From an uncultured Eubacteriales bacterium (GTDB lineage: Bacteria; Bacillota; Clostridia; Peptostreptococcales; Anaerovoracaceae), in contig URGK01000008.1 in NCBI GenBank assembly GCA_900547295.1, forward strand, positions 1-47,573: 47,573 bases of DNA. The letters are read 5' to 3'. The position numbers and the translations under genes are program-made. Numbering within the stretch: the first letter of the stretch is position 1; each line of letters starts with the position of its first letter. A model generated the notes under the pieces. That model worked only from the letters and a program-made list of their open reading frames with translations, was not told where the DNA came from and did no database searches. Below are positions 47,025 through 47,573 of this stretch, piece by piece.

Positions 47025-47573
47025 TAAGTTTAACACGCCGTGAGCAAGAAATCCCCCTCTTCTATAAGTGGTGGGATGAATTGCGATTAACACGGCGCTT
47101 TCTTGACTTTTGGGGCTTGCTGTATTACAATATATTTATAAATCAGTCGTATCTAACGGAAAGGATATAAAAATAATGCAATTGGATACAAATAATCATT
47201 CGGTGTTCATGCTACACTATCATCTGATTATGTGTATAAAATATCGTAACAAAGTAATAGACGATAATATCTCTAATCGCTTGAAAGAGATATTTGAAAA
47301 GATTGCTCCTGCCTATAACATTACATTGGAAGAATGGAATCACGATACAGACCATGTCCATATTCTATTCAAAGGGCAGCCGAATACAGAAATCAGCAAG
47401 TTTATCAATGCATATAAATCCGCAAGTAGCAGACTCATAAAGAAAGAGTTCCCTCAGATACGTAAGTCTCTATGGAAAGAGATGTTTTGGTCACAGAGTT
47501 TTTGTCTGCTGACCACAGGTGGAGCTACCGTAGATATTATCAGGCAGTACATAATGTCACAGGGGAAGAAAAA
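47025..47573 (+). mobile_element. IS200/IS605-family insertion sequence, left end and partial tnpA
   Basis: Upstream of the transposase gene is an imperfect palindromic region, TCCCCCTCTT-CTATA-AGTGGTGGGA (about 47049-47075), flanked by the inverted pair CGCCGTG / CACGGCG. This is the kind of subterminal hairpin recognised by single-strand Y1 transposases. The element continues past the window edge. The exact left boundary cannot be fixed without an empty-site comparison; it probably lies between 47020 and 47040. IS605-type elements make no target duplication. Confidence 0.75.
47176..47573 (+). CDS. tnpA: IS200/IS605 transposase TnpA (Y1 HUH), 3' end outside window
   Basis: The frame opens with MQLDTNNHSVFMLHYHLI and runs 132 codons to the window edge without a stop. 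The HUH metal motif is 'DHVHILFKG' (H-V-H), and the catalytic tyrosine is in 'TVDIIRQYIMSQGKK' near the end, so the catalytic core is complete. The family length is 130-155 residues, so only a few C-terminal residues are missing. GGAAAGGAT at about 47158 serves as ribosome site. Nothing shows whether a tnpB/iscB gene follows. Confidence 0.9.
   Translation, partial: MQLDTNNHSVFMLHYHLIMCIKYRNKVIDDNISNRLKEIFEKIAPAYNITLEEWNHDTDHVHILFKGQPNTEISKFINAYKSASSRLIKKEFPQIRKSLWKEMFWSQSFCLLTTGGATVDIIRQYIMSQGKK

Noticed and set aside
1..47573. CRISPR array, tRNA or rRNA genes, prophage
   Set aside because: No regularly spaced direct repeats, no tRNA-like arms with CCA or TTCRANY loops and no phage structural genes were found on reading both strands.

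Overview
Most of this window (about 2.1 to 47.0 kb) reads as the chromosome of an anaerobic, low-to-moderate-GC, spore-forming clostridial bacterium. The evidence is SpoIIID and a SigH-type sigma factor, an ECF transporter energizing module, scpAB with a DacF-type carboxypeptidase, the cysE-cysS-mrnC-thyA-folA-rlmB-sigH gene train, two sets of electron-bifurcating [FeFe]-hydrogenase genes (HydABC), Shine-Dalgarno sites of AGGAGG type, and AGA/ATA-rich codon use. Genus is not determinable from sequence alone; gut-type Eubacteriales (for example Anaerovoracaceae-like) is my guess. The first 2.1 kb (hemD end, hemB, a truncated DNA glycosylase) has different codon use and stops abruptly inside a gene, so it is either a join of two genomes in the assembly or a recombination junction.

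Layout: 1-2.1 kb haem genes of foreign character; 2.1-5.3 kb ecfA1-ecfA2-ecfT-trmB on the minus strand; 5.4-5.8 kb remnant of a surface protein; 5.8-9.0 kb scpA-scpB and dacF with a PyrK-like Fe-S flavoprotein; 9.1-12.2 kb mtnA, a threonine aldolase, and a tandem glycine riboswitch controlling a TRIC-family channel; 12.2-15.1 kb a lipoprotein carboxylesterase divergent from a membrane-bound LuxR regulator; 15.1-18.4 kb two near-identical putrescine-type aminotransferase genes; 18.7-20.6 kb a PhzF-family isomerase and a Ca2+/Na+ exchanger behind a yybP-ykoY (Mn2+) riboswitch; 20.7-22.1 kb accessory genes with a break between two divergent truncated ORFs; 22.3-30.8 kb two tandem hydCBA operons; 30.9-34.3 kb a SecB-like protein, PlsC, a methyltransferase and a CDF transporter; 34.3-42.0 kb a long minus-strand run from a PF06541 membrane protein through cysE, cysS, mrnC, thyA, folA, rlmB and sigH; 42.2 kb spoIIID behind a SigE-like promoter; 42.5-46.9 kb fchA-folD-larB-larC-(pseudo-E2)-hutD; and from 47.0 kb to the edge an IS200/IS605 element with tnpA running out of the window.

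How it fits together: the hydrogenases balance NADH and ferredoxin with H2 in an amino-acid or sugar fermenter. The glycine module couples threonine cleavage to a glycine-sensed channel. The aminotransferases would use putrescine or a similar omega-amine. The fchA-folD pair looks like a split methenyl/methylene-THF system, because this FolD lacks the lysine needed for cyclohydrolase activity. larB and a short larC suggest nickel-pincer cofactor chemistry, but no larA or larE is in view. The points most worth following are the duplicated hydABC with a sharply diverged NuoF-like subunit, the gene-converted aminotransferase pair with an unclassified structured leader, and the folate/nickel-cofactor/pseudo-acyltransferase operon. 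No CRISPR array, tRNA, rRNA or prophage was seen.
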